Position numbers and translations under genes: made by a program
Part shown: positions 33,766-42,727 of the stretch, one piece after another
Position numbering within the stretch: the stretch's first letter is position 1
Layout of the letters: each line of letters starts with the position of its first letter
Notes under the pieces: generated by a model
Database searches by the model: none
The model's input: the letters and a program-made list of their open reading frames with translations, nothing else
What the model was told of the DNA's origin: nothing
DNA from: Streptomyces sp. CBMA156
Lineage (GTDB): Bacteria > Actinomycetota > Actinomycetes > Streptomycetales > Streptomycetaceae
NCBI RefSeq assembly: GCF_014596515.1
Contig: NZ_MSJQ01000455.1
Location: forward strand, 1-64,000
Length of the DNA stretch: 64,000 nucleotides
Direction: 5' to 3'

Positions 33766-35025
33766 TCATGACTCGGTGGCCGGCGACACCAAGGCGCCAC
33801 CGGCCGGCCTCTCCGTGCCGCCGCCCTCCTCCGCGTCCTCCGGCGCGGTGTCGGCGGCCCGGAGCCGCTCGGCACCGAGCACCGAGACGACCAGGGCCAC
33901 CACGGCCGCACCCGGGGCCAGCCAGTAGCCGGTGGCCGGGCCGAAGCGGTCGACCGCCACACCGGCCAGGGCCGAACCCAGCGAGATGCCGCCCAGCAGA
34001 CTGGTCACGGCCAGCGCCATGCCCTCGTTGATCTGCGAGCGCGGCACCAGCTTCTGGACCATCGTCATGCTGGTGACCATGGTCGGCGTGTTCGCCATAC
34101 CGGCGACGAACATCAGCAGGCACAGCGACCAGAGGTTCCCGGCCAGCTGGAGCGGCAGCATCAGCACCGCCATGGCGGCCAGGCCGAGCAGGAACCGCGT
34201 GGTGATCCTGCCCTTCGGCACCACCAGCCCGAACAGGACACCGGACACCGCCGAGCCGGCGGCCTGGAGGGCGATCACCACACCCGCCGCCGAGGCGTTC
34301 CCCAGCTCCTCGGTGTACGCGACGGAGGCGAGGTCCAGGGAACCGAAGATAGTGCCGGTGAAGAGGAACGTCAGCAGCATGACCTGGAGGCCCCGGTTGC
34401 GCAGCGGCGCCGGAGCCGACGGGTCGGGCTCCTGCACCGGCGGTTCCGTGGACTTCTGGGCCGCGAGCAGCAACGTGCCGCCCAGCGTCAGCACCATGGC
34501 CACCAGCCGCCCCGCCTCGGGGAACAGCGCGGTGCAGAGGAAGACGGTGAGGATGGGGCCGACGATGAAGCAGATCTCGTCCAGCACCTGCTCGAAGGAG
34601 TTGGCGACGTGCAGGGACTGCTCGTCGTCCCGGTAGATCTCCGCCCAGCGCGCCCGCACCATGCCGCCGGCGTTGGGCGCGGTGGAGAAGAGGCCGGTCG
34701 CGAAGAGCGTCCAGGCCGGGGTGTCGTAGTGGGCACAGAGCATCAGGGCGACGGACCCGAGCGCCGAGACCGCGGCGGCGGGAACGGCGACCCTGGCCTG
34801 CCCGTACCGGTCGATCAGCCTGCTGATGCGCGGAACCGTCACCAGCGTGGCCGCCAGCGAGACGCCCGAGACGGCACCCGCCAGCGCGTAGGAGTCGCGC
34901 AGGGAGGCGACCATGATCACGGTGCTCACGCCGTACATGGACAGCGCGAGGCGCGCGAGGAACCCCGACAGGGTGAACGCGAGGCTCCCCTTGGGGGCGA
35001 AAAGACGGCGGTACGGGGCGAACAA
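33766..35025 (-). CDS. MFS transporter
   Basis: This 419-residue, 12-helix major facilitator protein has SRLIDRYGQARVAVP after helix 2 (the loop 2-3 position of the MFS motif) and long hydrophobic segments throughout. A C-terminal Glu/Gly-rich tail (EDAEEGGGTERP) is cytoplasmic. TTG 35025 is chosen because GGAAGGAG lies 8 bases upstream and the first helix region follows (FAPYRRLFAPKGSLAFTLSG); a longer open frame upstream has no membrane-protein character. It probably exports a small molecule; the substrate is unknown. Confidence 0.88.
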   Translation of the reverse strand: MFAPYRRLFAPKGSLAFTLSGFLARLALSMYGVSTVIMVASLRDSYALAGAVSGVSLAATLVTVPRISRLIDRYGQARVAVPAAAVSALGSVALMLCAHYDTPAWTLFATGLFSTAPNAGGMVRARWAEIYRDDEQSLHVANSFEQVLDEICFIVGPILTVFLCTALFPEAGRLVAMVLTLGGTLLLAAQKSTEPPVQEPDPSAPAPLRNRGLQVMLLTFLFTGTIFGSLDLASVAYTEELGNASAAGVVIALQAAGSAVSGVLFGLVVPKGRITTRFLLGLAAMAVLMLPLQLAGNLWSLCLLMFVAGMANTPTMVTSMTMVQKLVPRSQINEGMALAVTSLLGGISLGSALAGVAVDRFGPATGYWLAPGAAVVALVVSVLGAERLRAADTAPEDAEEGGGTERPAGGALVSPATES

Positions 35026-35238
35026 GAAGCGTCTCCTTCCCTCGTCCGGATGTCGTGCGGTGCTCCGCCCGGTCCGGGGCCGCCCCTCCCCGGGCGTCCT
35101 CTCGCCGAACGCCCCTTCGCCGGCCGGCCGGTCGGGGACCGCGGCCCGTAGCGTAGCCGCCGGCCGCTCGGGGTCGGCCTCGCTCACCCACGCCCCGAGC
35201 CGGGAGACCGGCCCCACACCGCACGTCGGAACCACTCG

Positions 35239-36672
35239 TCAGCCACCGGCCGGCGGGGCGAGGGTGCCGGGGTAGAGGTACTCCTTCGGGGGGATCACCG
35301 TGCTGTGGGCCCAGGCGTCGAAGAAGCCCCTGAGGTCCTTGCCGGACACCTTCGCGGCCAGGGCCTCGAACTGCGGGAAGGAGGCGTTGCCGTAGGCGTG
35401 GTCGGCGGTCCAGCGCTTGAGGGTGCCGAAGAACGCGTCGTCTCCGACGGTGCGTCGCAGCGCGTGCATCATCAGGGAGCCCTTGAAGTAGAGGGCCGAA
35501 GCGAGTTCCTTGCCCTGGCCGGGGTCGTACAGCTTGGTGGACCAGTACGCCGGATCGTTCCTGTTCCCTTCGATGCCTGCGGCGTAGAAGGCCGTGTCGA
35601 GGTTCGATCCCTTGTGCTCCTCCCACAACTGGTTGGCGTACTGGGCGACGCACTCGGCGATGCAGCCGTCGCGCCAGTCGGTGAACGAGACACTGTCGCC
35701 GAACCACTGGTGGGTGATCTCGTGGACGACCGCGGCGTCCCAGAAGTAGTTGGTGTAGGTGGGGCGGCTCTGGGTCTCCAGGTCCGGCGCGCCCGTGCCC
35801 GACTCCTTGGGCCAGCTGCGGACGATGGCGCCCGCCGAGGAGAACGGGTACGGGCCGAACTTCGAGGCCAGGAAGGCGAGGATCTCCGGCTGCTGGGCCT
35901 CGGTCGCCCGGGCCGTCTCGTCGATCGGCACGTCCGGGCCGTAGGCCGTGATGACCGGCGTCCCGTCCGGCAGCTCCGAGCGGTGGACGGTGAACCTGTC
36001 GATGGCGACCGTGCTGAGGTAGGTCGCCATCGGCTTGTCCTCGCGCCAGCGGAAGGTCGTCGAACCGCCCGCGCCGGTGGTCGGACCGGGCCGGCCGTTG
36101 CCGATGGCCGTCCAGCCGTCGGGCACGGTCGCGGCGAGCGAGAAGGTGGCCTTGTCGGACGGGTGGTCGTTGGACGGGAACCAGGAGGTCGCGGAGTGCG
36201 GCTCGCCCATCGCGTTGACGCCGCCGGACACCAGCAGGTGCCAGCCCTCGGGGTCGGGCTTTCCCGCGTACACCACCCGCACCGCGAAGGTGGCGCCGCC
36301 GGCCACCCGGCGGGCGGGTTCGATGTCCAGCTTGTGCGCGCCGGAGCGGGAGAACGATTTCGCCGGGGTGCCGTTCACGGTGACGGAGGCGACCTGGAAG
36401 CCCTTGAGGTCCAGGGAGAGGCGGTCCAGCGACCGCAGGGCCCGGGCGGTGACGGTGGTGTCCCCCTTCAACAGGTCGGGCTGCGCCGGGTCGTAGGCGA
36501 TCCGGACGTCGTAGTTCGCCACGTCGTAGCCGGCGTTGCCGTCGTCGGGGAAGTACGGGTCCCCGACCCCGGCCGCTCCCGCGGGGACAGCGGTCAGGGC
36601 GATGCCGAGGGCGGTGGCGGTCGCCACCAGGATGGCGGCCCTGCTGCGGCGGTGGCTCGGTGGTGTGCGCAT
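35239..36672 (-). CDS. Secreted M1-family metallopeptidase
   Basis: This 477-residue secreted peptidase has a signal peptide (RRSRAAILVATATALGIALT ... AGA, ~28) and an N-terminal beta domain (YDVANYDVRIAYDPAQPDLL). The thermolysin-like domain has the zinc motif VVHEITHQWFGDSVS (HExxH at ~315) and downstream Glu in GCIAECVAQY. The M1 GxMEN motif is replaced by a divergent GAPDLETQS, as in short bacterial M1 proteins. It lies 23 bases after the M28 aminopeptidase on the same transcript, so both act on extracellular peptides. Confidence 0.9.
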   Translation of the reverse strand: MRTPPSHRRSRAAILVATATALGIALTAVPAGAAGVGDPYFPDDGNAGYDVANYDVRIAYDPAQPDLLKGDTTVTARALRSLDRLSLDLKGFQVASVTVNGTPAKSFSRSGAHKLDIEPARRVAGGATFAVRVVYAGKPDPEGWHLLVSGGVNAMGEPHSATSWFPSNDHPSDKATFSLAATVPDGWTAIGNGRPGPTTGAGGSTTFRWREDKPMATYLSTVAIDRFTVHRSELPDGTPVITAYGPDVPIDETARATEAQQPEILAFLASKFGPYPFSSAGAIVRSWPKESGTGAPDLETQSRPTYTNYFWDAAVVHEITHQWFGDSVSFTDWRDGCIAECVAQYANQLWEEHKGSNLDTAFYAAGIEGNRNDPAYWSTKLYDPGQGKELASALYFKGSLMMHALRRTVGDDAFFGTLKRWTADHAYGNASFPQFEALAAKVSGKDLRGFFDAWAHSTVIPPKEYLYPGTLAPPAGG

Positions 36673-36695
36673 CTGTGGCTCCTGGGGACGGGTGG

Positions 36696-37655
36696 TCAGG
36701 ACCGGTCGGTGGCGGGGGTGGTGGCAGGGTCGGTGGCGGAGTTGGCGGCGGCGGGCGTCTTCGCGACGAACTGCCACACCACGCCGATCAGGGCGTTGGT
36801 GCTGGTCGCCTGCGTCGCGGGGTCGACGTTGGCGAGGTCGTCGCACGCGCTGTGGAGGCAGTCCGAGACGCCGCTGCTGAACCCGGACGACGGGATGCCG
36901 GCGTCCCCGAACGACTGGGTGTCGGAGCTGTCCAGCGGAATGTCGAACGTGGCGTGGCCCCGGGCGCCGAACCAGTTCTCGAAGGCCTGGAAGGCCGCGG
37001 TCTCACCGTTCTTCGCGTCCTTCACCACGAGGTACTGCTGGACGTTCTTGCTGCCCGCCTGGTCGAGGTTGAGGTACAGGTCGATGGCCTTCCGGTCGGC
37101 GGCGGACAGGTTCCTGACGTAGTCCGCCGAGCCGGCCATCCCCAGCTCCTCCGCTCCCCACCAGGCGAAGCGCAGGTGCCGCTCGGGCTTCAGCCTGGCC
37201 TTGGCCACCTGGAGAGCGGTGGTCAGGACGGCCGCCGAGCCGGAACCGTTGTCGTTGATCCCCGGACCCATCGGGACGCTGTCCAGGTGGGCGCCGGAGA
37301 GCAGGACGTGGTTCGGGTCGCCGCCCGGCCAGTCGGCGATCAGGTTGTAGCCGTCCTTGCCGTCGTGGGAGAAGTGGCGCAGCTGCGTCCGGAAGCCGGC
37401 CCGGTCCAGGGCCTGCTTCACGTACGCCACCGACTCCGCGTACCCCCGGGTGCCGTGCGCGCGGTTGCCGCCGTTGCGGTCCGCGATCCGTTGCAGGGCC
37501 TGGAGGTGCGGCATCACCTCCGCCGCTGTGACGGTGGGCGCGGCGGGGGCCGACCCGTGCGTGGCCGCCGTCGCCGCGGCGGCGGGGACGGCGGACAGCA
37601 GCAGGGCCGCCCCGAGGGCGCGGGCGGTGAGGGAGACCGGACGAGGGGAGGGCAT
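36696..37655 (-). CDS. Secreted M28-family aminopeptidase
   Basis: This 319-residue exported zinc aminopeptidase is of the Streptomyces griseus type. The signal sequence ends near ATAATHGSA. Zinc ligands are visible in LLSGAHLDSVPMGPG (His, Asp), INDNGSGSAAVL (Asp), WWGAEELGMAG (catalytic Glu, Glu ligand), and DSSDTQSFGDAGIP (Asp), with a late His in DCLHSACDDLANVD. The start at MPSPRPVSL is placed just before the signal peptide. It is the first gene of a two-gene peptidase operon with the M1 enzyme and is divergent from an OmpR-type response regulator. Confidence 0.92.
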   Translation of the reverse strand: MPSPRPVSLTARALGAALLLSAVPAAAATAATHGSAPAAPTVTAAEVMPHLQALQRIADRNGGNRAHGTRGYAESVAYVKQALDRAGFRTQLRHFSHDGKDGYNLIADWPGGDPNHVLLSGAHLDSVPMGPGINDNGSGSAAVLTTALQVAKARLKPERHLRFAWWGAEELGMAGSADYVRNLSAADRKAIDLYLNLDQAGSKNVQQYLVVKDAKNGETAAFQAFENWFGARGHATFDIPLDSSDTQSFGDAGIPSSGFSSGVSDCLHSACDDLANVDPATQATSTNALIGVVWQFVAKTPAAANSATDPATTPATDRS

Positions 37656-37797
37656 CACACGGGAGCCTTTCGGAGGCGCGGCCGGGGCGCTCCCCCGGCG
37701 GATTCCACCCACCCTGGTCCTTCGGTGTCAGGAACTTGTCGGGAGGCTGTCATCGACCGGTGGGGGTGCCTCCGGAGAGCGACTTACGATCATCCTC

Positions 37798-38535
37798 ATG
37801 TGTGCACACGTCGTGGTCGCCGAGGACGATCCCAAGCAGGCCGACCTGGCCCGCCTGTACCTGGAGCGGGAAGGGCATCACGTGGTCGTCGTCCACGACG
37901 GGCGCGCCGCACTGGAACAGGCCCGGAGCGGCCCCACCCAGCTCCTGGTCCTCGACGTCATGATGCCCGTCATGGACGGACTCGACGTCTGCCGCGCCCT
38001 GCGCGCCGAATCCGCCCTCCCGGTGCTGATGTTGACCGCCCGCACCGCCGAGGAGGACCTGCTGCTCGGGCTCGACCTCGGCGCCGACGACTACCTCACC
38101 AAGCCCTACAGCCCCCGCGAACTCGTCGCCCGGGTCCGCGCCCTGCTGCGTCGCGGCTCCGCCCCACTGCCCCAGGACGCCGTCGCACCGCCGGTGACGC
38201 CCGTCTCCCCGCCGTCGGCCGTGCTGAACGCCGGGGCCCTCACCGTCGACCCCCTGCGCCACGAGGTCACCGCCGACGGACGGCCCGTCAGCTGCACCCC
38301 CGGTGAGTTCCGGCTGCTGGAGGTCCTGGCCGCCCAGCCCGGCCGGGTCTTCACCCGGGCCCAGCTGCTGGACCACCTGCACGGCATCGACCGGTACATC
38401 ACCGCCCGGACCGTCGACACCCACGTGATGAACCTGCGTCGCAAGATCGAGCCGCAACCAGGCAGCCCCACCCGCATCCTGACGGTCTACGGCATCGGCT
38501 ACAAGCTCGCGGAGGGGCCGCGCGGTGCGTCGTGA
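37798..38535 (+). CDS. Response regulator, OmpR/PhoB family
   Basis: This 245-residue protein has a receiver domain (VVVAEDDPKQADLARLYL; phosphoacceptor Asp in LLVLDVMMPVMDGLD; Lys in DDYLTKPYSPREL) and a C-terminal winged helix (TPGEFRLLEVLAAQPGRVFT ... VDTHVMNLRRKIEP). It overlaps the sensor kinase gene by 11 bases and clearly pairs with it. The divergent peptidase operon across 142 bases is a plausible target. Confidence 0.93.
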   Translation: MCAHVVVAEDDPKQADLARLYLEREGHHVVVVHDGRAALEQARSGPTQLLVLDVMMPVMDGLDVCRALRAESALPVLMLTARTAEEDLLLGLDLGADDYLTKPYSPRELVARVRALLRRGSAPLPQDAVAPPVTPVSPPSAVLNAGALTVDPLRHEVTADGRPVSCTPGEFRLLEVLAAQPGRVFTRAQLLDHLHGIDRYITARTVDTHVMNLRRKIEPQPGSPTRILTVYGIGYKLAEGPRGAS

Positions 38536-40387
38536 CGCCCCGCCGCGCCGCGGCCTGCTGCTCCGGCTGCTCGCCCTCTCCGCCCTGGTCTCCCTCTGCT
38601 CCATCGCCGCGACGGCCTGGCTGACCGCCCGCACCACGACGGGCGTGATCACCCAGGAGCGCCGCCAGGTCCTCGCGGACCAGACCCGGATCTACCACGA
38701 GCTGCTCGGCTACGCCGCGACCCACCCCGACTGGAGCGGCGCGGAGCCGACCGTCCGGCAGCTCGCCGCCGACACCGGGCAGCACATCCTGCTCACCACG
38801 CCGCGCTTCGAGCCGGTCTTCGGCTCCGCGCCCCCGGCACCGGCCCCGGACCCAGCCGCCGGCCACACGGCACTGCCCCGTACGCCGACCACCACCGTCG
38901 ACCCGCTCTCCGTCGATCTCGCCATGCTGCCCGACGCTCCCGCCGACCGGATCGACGCCCGCGCCGTGGGCCCGTTCCGGCTGACGGCCGCCGAGCGCGC
39001 GGCCATGGAGGAGGCCGCGCGGAACCGCGCCGGCTGCCTGCGGTCGGAACTGGGCGTCGAGGCCACCGTCGTCGACGACGCCGCCGGGCGCCCCGTGGTG
39101 AGCGTCCCCGGCGCCGGGGTGCCCGGCCCGCGCTGCGCGTCCCCCCTGGTGCTGGACGCCCCGACCCGCACCGAGAGCAGCGCCCTCGCCGACCTCACCG
39201 CGCTCGTCAACGCCTGCCTGGAACGCCAGCAGGTCCGGCCCGTCACGCTGTCCCTGGCACTGCGGTGGTCCCCGCCCCGCGACCGGGAGCAGGAGCAGGT
39301 GATCTCCGCCTGTCTCGCCAACTCCCGTCGGCAGCAGCTCGTCCGGTACGTGGCGCCGCCCGTGCTGCTGTTCGTCGGTGCACCCGCCGGGGCGGAGGGT
39401 CCGGCCCCCGCCCTGTCCCTCCACCACGGGCGGGTCGCCGAGGTCGCCGCGCTGGTGCTGGCGATCACGGTGGCGATCACCACGACCGTCGTTCTACGGC
39501 TCTCCCGGCCGCTCAACGCACTCACCCGCGCCGCCCGGCGGATGACCGACGGAGACCTCTCCGCCCGGGTGGCCACGACCGGCCGCGACGAGATCGCCGG
39601 ACTCGCCGCGGCCTTCAACGCCATGGCTGAGCGCCGCGAACAACTGGAGGAGCTGCGCCGGACGATGGTGGGCGACATCGCGCACGAACTGCGCACCCCG
39701 CTCAGCAACATCCGCGGTTGGCTGGAGGCCGTCGAGGACGGCATCGTCACCGCCGACGGCGCCCTGACGAGCTCGCTGCTGGAGGAGGCCCTGCTGCTCC
39801 AGCACCTGATCGACGACCTGCGGGACCTCGCTGCCGCCGACGCCGGTGAACTCGCCCTGCACCGCCGGCCCGTGGACGCCGGGGACCTGCTCGCCCAGGT
39901 CGCGACCGCCCACCGTGCCCGGGCGCAGGCCTCGGGCGTGACCCTGGTCGTCGAACCGATCGCGGCCGCGGCCGGGTGCGAGGCCTTCGCCGACCCGGTA
40001 CGTCTGCGCCAGATGGTGGGCAACCTGGTCGCCAACGCCGTCCGGCACACCCCGGCGGGCGGCACGGTCACCCTGCGGGCCCACCTCGACGCCGAGGCCC
40101 TGCTCGTCGAGGTCGCCGACACCGGCACCGGCATCGCGGCGACAGACCTGCCACTGGTGTTCGAACGCTTCTGGAGGGCCGACAAGTCCCGCAACCGCCA
40201 GAGCGGCGGCAGCGGTCTCGGCCTCGCCATCGTCCGCAAGCTCGCCGAGATCCACGGCGGCGACGTCCACGCGGCCAGCACGCCCGGCACCGGCTCGGTG
40301 TTCACCGTGCGCCTTCCCGTCACGGCCGCCGCCCCACCCGAGGCCCTCAGCGGCCGGCGGCGCCCGCGGAGCGCCTCCACCGCGTGA
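38525..40387 (+). CDS. Sensor histidine kinase, HAMP-type
   Basis: The protein has 620 residues: an N-terminal helix (LLLRLLALSALVSLCSIAAT), a large ~270-residue extracytoplasmic sensor with Pro/Ala-rich parts, a second helix (VAALVLAITVAITTTVVLRL), HAMP, and HisKA with the phosphoacceptor His in MVGDIAHELRTPLSNIRGWL. The HATPase follows with LVANAVRHTPAGG (N), DTGTGIAATDLPLVFERF and GGSGLGLAIVRKLAEIHGG. It starts at a GTG inside the response regulator gene. The sensed cue is unknown. Spacing and overlap show one operon with the regulator. Confidence 0.93.
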   Translation: MRRDAPPRRGLLLRLLALSALVSLCSIAATAWLTARTTTGVITQERRQVLADQTRIYHELLGYAATHPDWSGAEPTVRQLAADTGQHILLTTPRFEPVFGSAPPAPAPDPAAGHTALPRTPTTTVDPLSVDLAMLPDAPADRIDARAVGPFRLTAAERAAMEEAARNRAGCLRSELGVEATVVDDAAGRPVVSVPGAGVPGPRCASPLVLDAPTRTESSALADLTALVNACLERQQVRPVTLSLALRWSPPRDREQEQVISACLANSRRQQLVRYVAPPVLLFVGAPAGAEGPAPALSLHHGRVAEVAALVLAITVAITTTVVLRLSRPLNALTRAARRMTDGDLSARVATTGRDEIAGLAAAFNAMAERREQLEELRRTMVGDIAHELRTPLSNIRGWLEAVEDGIVTADGALTSSLLEEALLLQHLIDDLRDLAAADAGELALHRRPVDAGDLLAQVATAHRARAQASGVTLVVEPIAAAAGCEAFADPVRLRQMVGNLVANAVRHTPAGGTVTLRAHLDAEALLVEVADTGTGIAATDLPLVFERFWRADKSRNRQSGGSGLGLAIVRKLAEIHGGDVHAASTPGTGSVFTVRLPVTAAAPPEALSGRRRPRSASTA

Positions 40388-40458
40388 TCGCCCCGGACAT
40401 CGGCCAGGGCGTTTCGAAGCCCCGGTGGCCACGCGAGTGCGCGGGGGTCGCAGTGGCG

Positions 40459-40496
40459 CGAGGAACGCGGGCCGGACCGAGGAACGCGGGCCGGAC
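40459..40496. repeat. Direct tandem repeat, 2 x 19 bp
   Basis: The unit CGAGGAACGCGGGCCGGAC occurs twice without a gap in the non-coding stretch after the sensor kinase. Confidence 0.85.
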
Positions 40497-40615
40497 CGTC
40501 GCGCATGCAACGAGGCCCGGTTGAACGGGGTGCCTTCCCAAGCCGCCCCGAACCACCGGAACTTCGACCCGAGGTTGCGACGGACCGACTGCGGCAGACG
40601 GTGACGGAACGCCGG

Positions 40616-40780
40616 TCACTCGCGGTAGAGCAGGAGGGTGCCGCCGGCCAGGACGGCGCCGGCGACCAGGGCCCAGGCGGTCTGCCCGTGCAGCACGAGA
40701 ACGGCGCCCGGGGCGGCACCGGCGAGCGTGGTGGCGACGGAGAGGATCTTCCTGCGCTGACGGGGGGGCGGTGCCGCCGG
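40616..40780 (-). pseudogene. Remnant of a small membrane protein
   Basis: The frame ends in two hydrophobic stretches (ILSVATTLAGAAPGAVLVLH and TAWALVAGAVLAGGTLLLYR). No start codon lies in a suitable place before the sequence merges into the AraC remnant on the other strand. It may be the surviving end of a small membrane protein; confidence is low. Confidence 0.3.
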
Positions 40781-40796
40781 CGAGACGGGAGTCGGC

Positions 40797-41244
40797 GGCC
40801 AGCCGACCTGGTGGCCACCCTCGTCACCGAACAGGCCGCCCGTGCCGCGCCGACCGCGGAGGACTCCCGCTACACCCGGATCTGGGAGATCCGCTCCTAC
40901 ATGGACCGACACCTCCGGGACACGGAGCTCGGTCCGAAGGCGATCGCGGCCGCGCACGGCATCTCCGTGCGCTCCCTCCACAAGCTCTTCGAAGGGGAGG
41001 ACGTCACCGTCAGCCGCCTGGTCCAGCGCCGGGCCGGCTCCAGGCGACCGCCCAGGAGTTCACCCGCCAGGACGGCGGCGACAGCACGGTCTCCGGCGTG
41101 GCCCAGCGGTGGGGCTTCACCGACGCGGCCCACTTCAGCCGGATCTTCCGCGCCTGGTACGGCATCTCGCCGAGCCAGTGGCGCGACACCCGCGGCGGCA
41201 CCGAGCCGTCCGACGGGCAGGACACCCACGGCCCGGTGTCCTGA
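40797..41244 (+). pseudogene. AraC-family regulator remnant, frameshifted (copy 1)
   Basis: The first frame gives DLVATLVTEQAARAAPTAED, IWEIRSYMDRHLRDTELGPK and ISVRSLHKLFEGEDVTVSRL. Near 41035-41045 the reading moves to another frame with LQATAQEFTRQDG and GVAQRWGFTDAAHFSRIFRA. This is the C-terminal double HTH of an AraC regulator with a one- or two-base indel between the two helices. The N-terminal AraC_binding_2-like domain is missing. It is followed directly by a second, similarly damaged AraC gene. Confidence 0.75.
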
Positions 41245-41270
41245 CGGCCCATCGACCCGAGAGGCACCCG

Positions 41271-42250
41271 GTGTCCGCATCTCTCTCCACCGCGTCGTTG
41301 TCCGCCTCCGGCCGGGCGGAGTGCTGGCACGAAGCGGTGTCCCACGCCTTCGTGCCGATGGCCGTGAACCTCCTGGAGGAGGTGCCGTCGCCCGGGAGGA
41401 TCATCGGCCACCGGCTGGGTTCCGTACGGATATCGAGGGTCCAGGCGGGACCGCAGACGGTGACGCGCAGCAGGCGCATGATCGCCGACGGCGATTCGTC
41501 CTCGCTCATCCTCAGCCTCCAGGAGCGCGGCACCGCGCTCAAGGAGCAGGACGGGAGGGAGACGGTCGTCCGGCCCGGCGAGTTCTCCATCACCGACACG
41601 TCCCGCGCCTTCCGGAAGAAGATCGAGGAGGGGTTCGTCTTCACGTCATTCCTCTTCCCCCGCGCGGAACTGGACGTGCGGGAGAAGGACCTGCGGGCGC
41701 TCACCGCGACGACGTTCAGCGGCACCGAGGGCAGCGCCGCGCTGGTGGCGACCTATCTCTCACGGATGGCGCACGAGGCGGAAGGGCTGACAAGGTCCTC
41801 GGGTGCCGCGCCGCGGCCACCGCGCTCGACCTGCTCGCGATGCTCGTCGACGACCGGGGCGGACGTGCTCGGCCGCAGGAGTCGCGGGCCGCCGCCTCGT
41901 TGGAACGGGTCAAGGACCACATCCTGCGGAATCTCCACGATCCGGACCTCTCACCGTCCACGATCGAGGAGGCGAACTTCATGTCGGTCCGCTTCCTCCA
42001 CAAGCTCTTCCAGGTCGAGGGCGTCACGGTCGGCGGGTGGATCCGAACGCAGCGGCTGGAGCGCTGCGGCCGGGACCTCCTGCGGCCGATGGCCGGGGAG
42101 GTCGGGGTGGCGGGGATCGCCCGGCGCTGGGGCTTCGCCAACTCCAGCCTCTTCAGCCGCGCCTTCCGCGCCTTCCGCGCCTTCCGCGCCTTCCGCGCCA
42201 CCTACGGTATGTCGCCGAGGGATTGGCAGGTCGGCGGCAAGTCTGCGTGA
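41271..42250 (+). pseudogene. AraC-family regulator, frameshifted (copy 2)
   Basis: GTG 41271 with GAGAGG upstream opens a frame with the AraC_binding_2-like domain (ECWHEAVSHAFVPMAVNLLE, LSLQERGTALKEQDGRETVV, FSITDTSRAFRKKIEEGFVF). Around 41795 the frame shifts and continues TALDLLAMLVDDRGG, FMSVRFLHKLFQVEGVTVGG and GIARRWGFANSSLFSRAF. One indel therefore separates the sensor part from the DNA-binding part. A run of four Phe-Arg-Ala triplets from a 9-bp repeat disfigures the second HTH. As read it is inactive unless the shift is a sequencing error. Confidence 0.8.
42161..42196. repeat. Minisatellite, 4 x 9 bp
   Basis: Four exact copies of GCCTTCCGC lie in frame within the AraC copy 2 HTH and encode repeated Phe-Arg-Ala. 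Normal relatives have one such unit, so this is an expansion. Confidence 0.9.
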
Positions 42251-42264
42251 GTGGCGTTGCGCGC

Positions 42265-42560
42265 CTACGCGTACGGGTCGCGCAGCGGCCGGGGTTCGCG
42301 GACTCCGCGCGTGATCTCCTCGGGAGGATCCGGGTCGGCGGCGCAATGGCGGCCCTGGGCCTCGCCCTTGACGGTGAGCCGGCCGGCGCGGACGAGTTCG
42401 CGGATGTCGCATTGGGCCTGCCGCTGGTGGTGTGCGCGCAGGCAGGACCGGATCCAGGGCAGGGTGTCGCGTGCTGGAGTCCGGACAGGGCCGCCGACCT
42501 CGGCGAGAACGTCGCAGTAGCGGTAGGAGTTGCCGGCCCGGCCGTCCGTCCAGCGTCCCT
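42265..42560 (-). pseudogene. Fic protein C-terminal fragment
   Basis: The minus frame reads GRAGNSYRYCDVLAEVGGPV, TPARDTLPWIRSCLRAHHQR, then QAQCDIRELVRAGRLTVKGE and ends GVREPRPLRDPYA. It is nearly identical in order to the end of the intact Fic protein at 59827-60960. About 70 residues between the two Gln-Ala-Gln motifs are deleted, and the catalytic HPxxDGNGR part is missing. It is a broken paralogue left by an earlier related element or by recombination. Confidence 0.8.
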
Positions 42561-42665
42561 CTCGGCGGCCTGCGCCCGGCCGGTCCCGTTCGCGAAGAGT
42601 GAGCAAGGCCACACCCCGACATGGTCCGCCACGTCCACTAAGGTCGGCTTGGGACCCGCCCTGAA
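42560..42665 (-). pseudogene. LacI-family regulator N-terminal fragment
   Basis: The minus frame gives KPTLVDVADHVGVWPC then LFANGTGRAQAAERDAGRTA, the pattern of a LacI HTH and hinge start, with a damaged recognition helix. It breaks off where the Fic fragment begins. It lies divergent from the amidase at 42728, so it was probably once that gene's repressor. Confidence 0.55.
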
Positions 42666-42727
42666 CTGGGATTTTGCGTCGGCCACAGCGATGTGACCGC
42701 CGCGGGTCCAGCCTTTCTGGAGATCGC

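Noticed and set aside
35305-37122. Long plus-strand open frame (605 codons)
   Set aside because: It is antisense to the M1 and M28 peptidases and has no recognisable domain.
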